Source: Paludibacter sp. (GTDB lineage Bacteria > Bacteroidota > Bacteroidia > Bacteroidales > Paludibacteraceae). From it: a DNA stretch of 64,000 nt. The translations under genes and the position numbers were made by a program. The stretch spans positions 186,001 to 250,000 of the forward strand of contig JAQTTH010000002.1 of NCBI GenBank assembly GCA_028710895.1, in the 5' to 3' direction. Positions within the stretch are counted from its first letter, which is position 1; each line of letters begins with the position of its first letter. Shown piece by piece: positions 63,102 to 64,000 of this stretch. The notes below the pieces were generated by a model that was not told the origin of the DNA, did no database searches, and saw only the letters and a program-made list of their open reading frames with translations.

Positions 63102-64000
63102 TTAGGAGTATATTCGTTTCATATCAGCTCCCTTAAAGTAATGCATCAAAATCTCGTCGTATGTATATCCTTTTTCGCCCATTACGGCAGCACCAATCTG
63201 ACATAGACCTACGCCATGTCCCCAACCGGCACCGGTAAGGGTGAAATGTTGCGGTATGCCGTCAATAATTTCTGCTTTGTCCAGCACAAAAGCTGAACTG
63301 TATAAATGTGACTCCGACAACCATTTGCGTATTTCAAGCTCTTTCCCCACGATGACGGTTTGCTTTGTGCCAACAATTTTTAGTTCGATAATGCGTCCCG
63401 AATCACCGCGTTTTACGGGGATTAAATCTATAATTTGTCCGAAATCAATTTTTGCTTTACGAGCCAGGAGCTCTGAAATTTCGTCCTGGGTGTATTGCAC
63501 TTTCCAGCGATAAAAGTCGGTTGTTTCCTGATCGTAATTATTGAGTACCTGTCCTAAAATTTGTTTATCCGTTGTGTTGCAAAAGGCCTCGGGACTTTCA
63601 CGAATCCACTTTTCAGCATTTGCCTCAATAGTCAGGTCCTGCTCAAAACCTTCCGGAAAAGTTGGATTGTCAACCACCTTCGTCAGATAAGCATGGTGTT
63701 TGGGCTCCCAGCAATTTTCAAACGATTCGGAAATTCCACCACACGATTTACTGAAACGGGCATTGCATATTTTGTTGCCGGATGTCAATACTTCGCCACG
63801 CGTACTTTTGACAGCTATCTCTGCCCTGTTATTTGTAATTCGACTTATTCCCTGGTAGCGCTGGCAATGGTCGTCGGCACACACATCGAAATTGGTATGA
63901 GCATCGCGTTCGTACCATTTTATGATACGATTCGGTAAGGACGGGTCGCGACCAGTCCTTGTGATTTTTGCGGGTTGATTCAATATTGGATTCAACAACC
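63102..64000 (-). CDS. SpoIID/LytB-domain protein, truncated by the window edge
   Basis: The last 298-299 codons of a SpoIID-domain protein; the start is outside the window. The family signature is LTGAGWGHGVGLCQIGA near the C-terminus, and paired Cys residues occur in DVCADDHCQRY and KSCGGIS. SpoIID proteins cut peptidoglycan glycan strands or stimulate amidases. Just upstream of IIKWYERDAHTNFDVCADD the frame reads ITRTGRDPSLPN, which is encoded by a palindromic repeat (63937-63960) and looks like an in-frame insertion. If so the gene may also be a disrupted copy; the missing N-terminus prevents a decision. Confidence 0.85.
   Translation of the reverse strand, partial: LLNPILNQPAKITRTGRDPSLPNRIIKWYERDAHTNFDVCADDHCQRYQGISRITNNRAEIAVKSTRGEVLTSGNKICNARFSKSCGGISESFENCWEPKHHAYLTKVVDNPTFPEGFEQDLTIEANAEKWIRESPEAFCNTTDKQILGQVLNNYDQETTDFYRWKVQYTQDEISELLARKAKIDFGQIIDLIPVKRGDSGRIIELKIVGTKQTVIVGKELEIRKWLSESHLYSSAFVLDKAEIIDGIPQHFTLTGAGWGHGVGLCQIGAAVMGEKGYTYDEILMHYFKGADMKRIYS
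63937..63960. repeat. Palindromic repeat inside the SpoIID reading frame
   Basis: AAGGACGGGTCGCGACCAGTCCTT is a palindrome with one mismatched pair and shares the GGTCGCGACC core with the repeats in the trpF-trpA gap. Confidence 0.9.

Overview
The window reads as an ordinary chromosomal stretch of a Bacteroidota bacterium, most likely order Bacteroidales and perhaps close to Paludibacter (that last step is inference). The evidence is: promoters of the Bacteroidota type (TTG, 19-20 bases, then TAnnTTTG), weak Shine-Dalgarno sequences, the gene order trpBEGDCFA, gliding/type IX secretion (T9SS) lipoproteins GldB and GldD with GldE, proteins carrying T9SS C-terminal sorting domains, and a bacterial geranylgeranylglyceryl phosphate synthase.

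Layout. 0-9.7 kb: a TonB-domain protein, a DUF6261-like protein, RecQ, two tandem E2-acyltransferase-like paralogues, a rhomboid protease, HU, a DJ-1 protein and a second TonB protein. 9.8-17.4 kb: housekeeping genes pdxJ, nadK, fmt, ridA, valS, an inositol monophosphatase and a DUF2148 iron-sulfur protein. 17.4-22.6 kb: GGGP synthase, phosphopantetheinyl transferase, gldD and gldE, then a small membrane protein and a universal-stress fusion. 22.6-36.6 kb: a pectin/rhamnogalacturonan cluster on the minus strand (GH28, GH106, GH2, a pectate lyase with a T9SS domain, a beta-strand-repeat T9SS protein and GH105) with no SusC/SusD pair. 36.8-43.8 kb: PiT phosphate transporter with DUF47, a 55-residue ferredoxin, gldB, yidC and pyrG. 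44.0-51.1 kb: a complete trp operon with its own attenuator. 51.1-64 kb: three GH25 lysozyme paralogues, alaS, an M23 peptidase, murI, a LytTR two-component pair, a small HTH protein, a TyrA-like dehydrogenase, an AmpG-like transporter and the C-terminal part of a SpoIID-domain protein cut by the window edge.

The most striking unexplained structure is in the trp operon. Between trpG and trpD lies a degenerate tandem array of 21-base units that keeps exact 21-base phase through 11-12 units without any indel. Each later gap of the same operon holds a different palindromic repeat. One of these palindrome families also appears, in frame, inside the SpoIID-like reading frame at the right edge. Upstream of trpB is a readable attenuator: a leader peptide with three consecutive Trp codons, an antiterminator arm overlapping its stop codon, and a strong terminator.

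The genes hang together around an envelope- and polysaccharide-oriented lifestyle: T9SS accessory genes (gldB, gldD, gldE) and T9SS cargo occur in the same window, and cell-wall functions (murI, M23, GH25, AmpG-like, SpoIID) cluster in the last 13 kb. No tRNA, rRNA, CRISPR array, insertion sequence or prophage was recognised.
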